This document shows positions 5,301 to 5,372 of a DNA stretch of 5,372 bases, piece by piece. This stretch comes from Deltaproteobacteria bacterium. GTDB taxonomy: Bacteria > Myxococcota_A > UBA796 > UBA9615. The first letter of the stretch is position 1. Each line of letters starts with the position of its first letter. Location of the stretch: the NCBI GenBank assembly GCA_029261955.1, contig JAJDAI010001116.1:1-5372 (forward strand), written 5' to 3'. The translations under genes were made by a program, and so were the position numbers. Under the pieces are notes generated by a model that saw only the letters and a list, made by a program, of their open reading frames with translations, searched no databases and had not been told where the DNA came from.

Positions 5301-5372
5301 TATCGTCACTGGTCACCCTGGGGCCTCCCCGAAGGAGCAGGGCTGGGGGTGGAAGATGCGCACCGGAGTCTC

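Larger units (their letters stand above)
4628..5372. other. Non-coding, repeat-rich region upstream of the gene array (candidate origin region)
   Basis: No open frame here looks like a real protein. The longer ones (about 100 codons, at 4787-5107 plus and 5017-5316 minus) are Arg/Gly/Ser/Pro-rich, lack good ribosome sites and show no motif. The region holds a nested palindrome (4718-4912), an inverted repeat cluster with an A+T-richer loop (5052-5101) and smaller hairpins (5245-5300). The array promoter should lie just upstream of 4627. The A+T-richer stretch at 4686-4700 (TTTCTATTCGTATTC on the minus strand) is the only -10-like patch, and I see no good -35 match. Next to it, GAAAC (4696-4700) and GTTTC (4716-4720) form a short inverted repeat that could be an operator. 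Confidence 0.6.

Noticed and set aside
4787..5316. Open frames at 4787-5107 (+) and 5017-5316 (-)
   Set aside because: Low-complexity Arg/Gly/Ser/Ala composition, poor starts, overlap with inverted repeats, and no motif.
1..5372. CRISPR array, tRNA, rRNA or integrase attachment site
   Set aside because: No regular spaced direct repeats, no tRNA-like T-loop sequence with matching stem, and no convincing att-like direct repeats were seen on either strand.
5356..5372. Possible plus-strand gene start (ATG 5356) at the right edge
   Set aside because: Only five codons fit in the window and the upstream ribosome site is doubtful.

Overview
The window is GC-rich (about two thirds G+C by eye). Its coding content is one leftward (minus-strand) gene array with good Shine-Dalgarno sites, which fits a small high-GC bacterial replicon or integrative element. 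The sequence alone does not identify the host; Actinomycetota, Myxococcota and other high-GC phyla all remain possible. No integrase, relaxase, partition, capsid, rRNA, tRNA or CRISPR signal was seen.

In order of transcription (right to left), the window begins with about 745 bp of non-coding DNA (4628-5372) rich in inverted repeats. The most striking is a nested palindrome centred near 4819. It has a perfect 19-bp stem, with two further shorter inverted repeat pairs around it in mirrored order. This is my best candidate for a replication origin or Rep-binding locus. The array then runs: (1) a 63-aa excisionase/AlpA-like helix-turn-helix protein (4436-4627); (2) a 356-aa archaeo-eukaryotic-type primase with a C-terminal zinc-binding module resembling the CHC2 domain of DnaG (3284-4354); (3) a 732-aa HUH rolling-circle replication initiator related to the Rep_1 (pC194/pUB110) family, with long extensions on both sides of the catalytic core (980-3178); (4) a spacer of about 270 bp; (5) a 168-aa C39-like papain-fold cysteine peptidase (203-709); and (6) a small basic protein of unknown function whose start overlaps the peptidase stop (ATGA) and which runs off the left edge (1-206).

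The working model is a self-replicating element. HUH Rep would nick the origin and start leading-strand synthesis. The dedicated primase could prime the displaced strand, a job that single-strand origins and host RNA polymerase or host primase usually do for small rolling-circle plasmids. The HTH protein would regulate the array or act as an excision factor. The peptidase and small-protein pair looks like accessory cargo. A strong hairpin in the rep leader suggests attenuation of Rep expression. The layout would also fit a complete circular replicon of about 5.4 kb whose last gene crosses the window ends, but no terminal overlap proves this.
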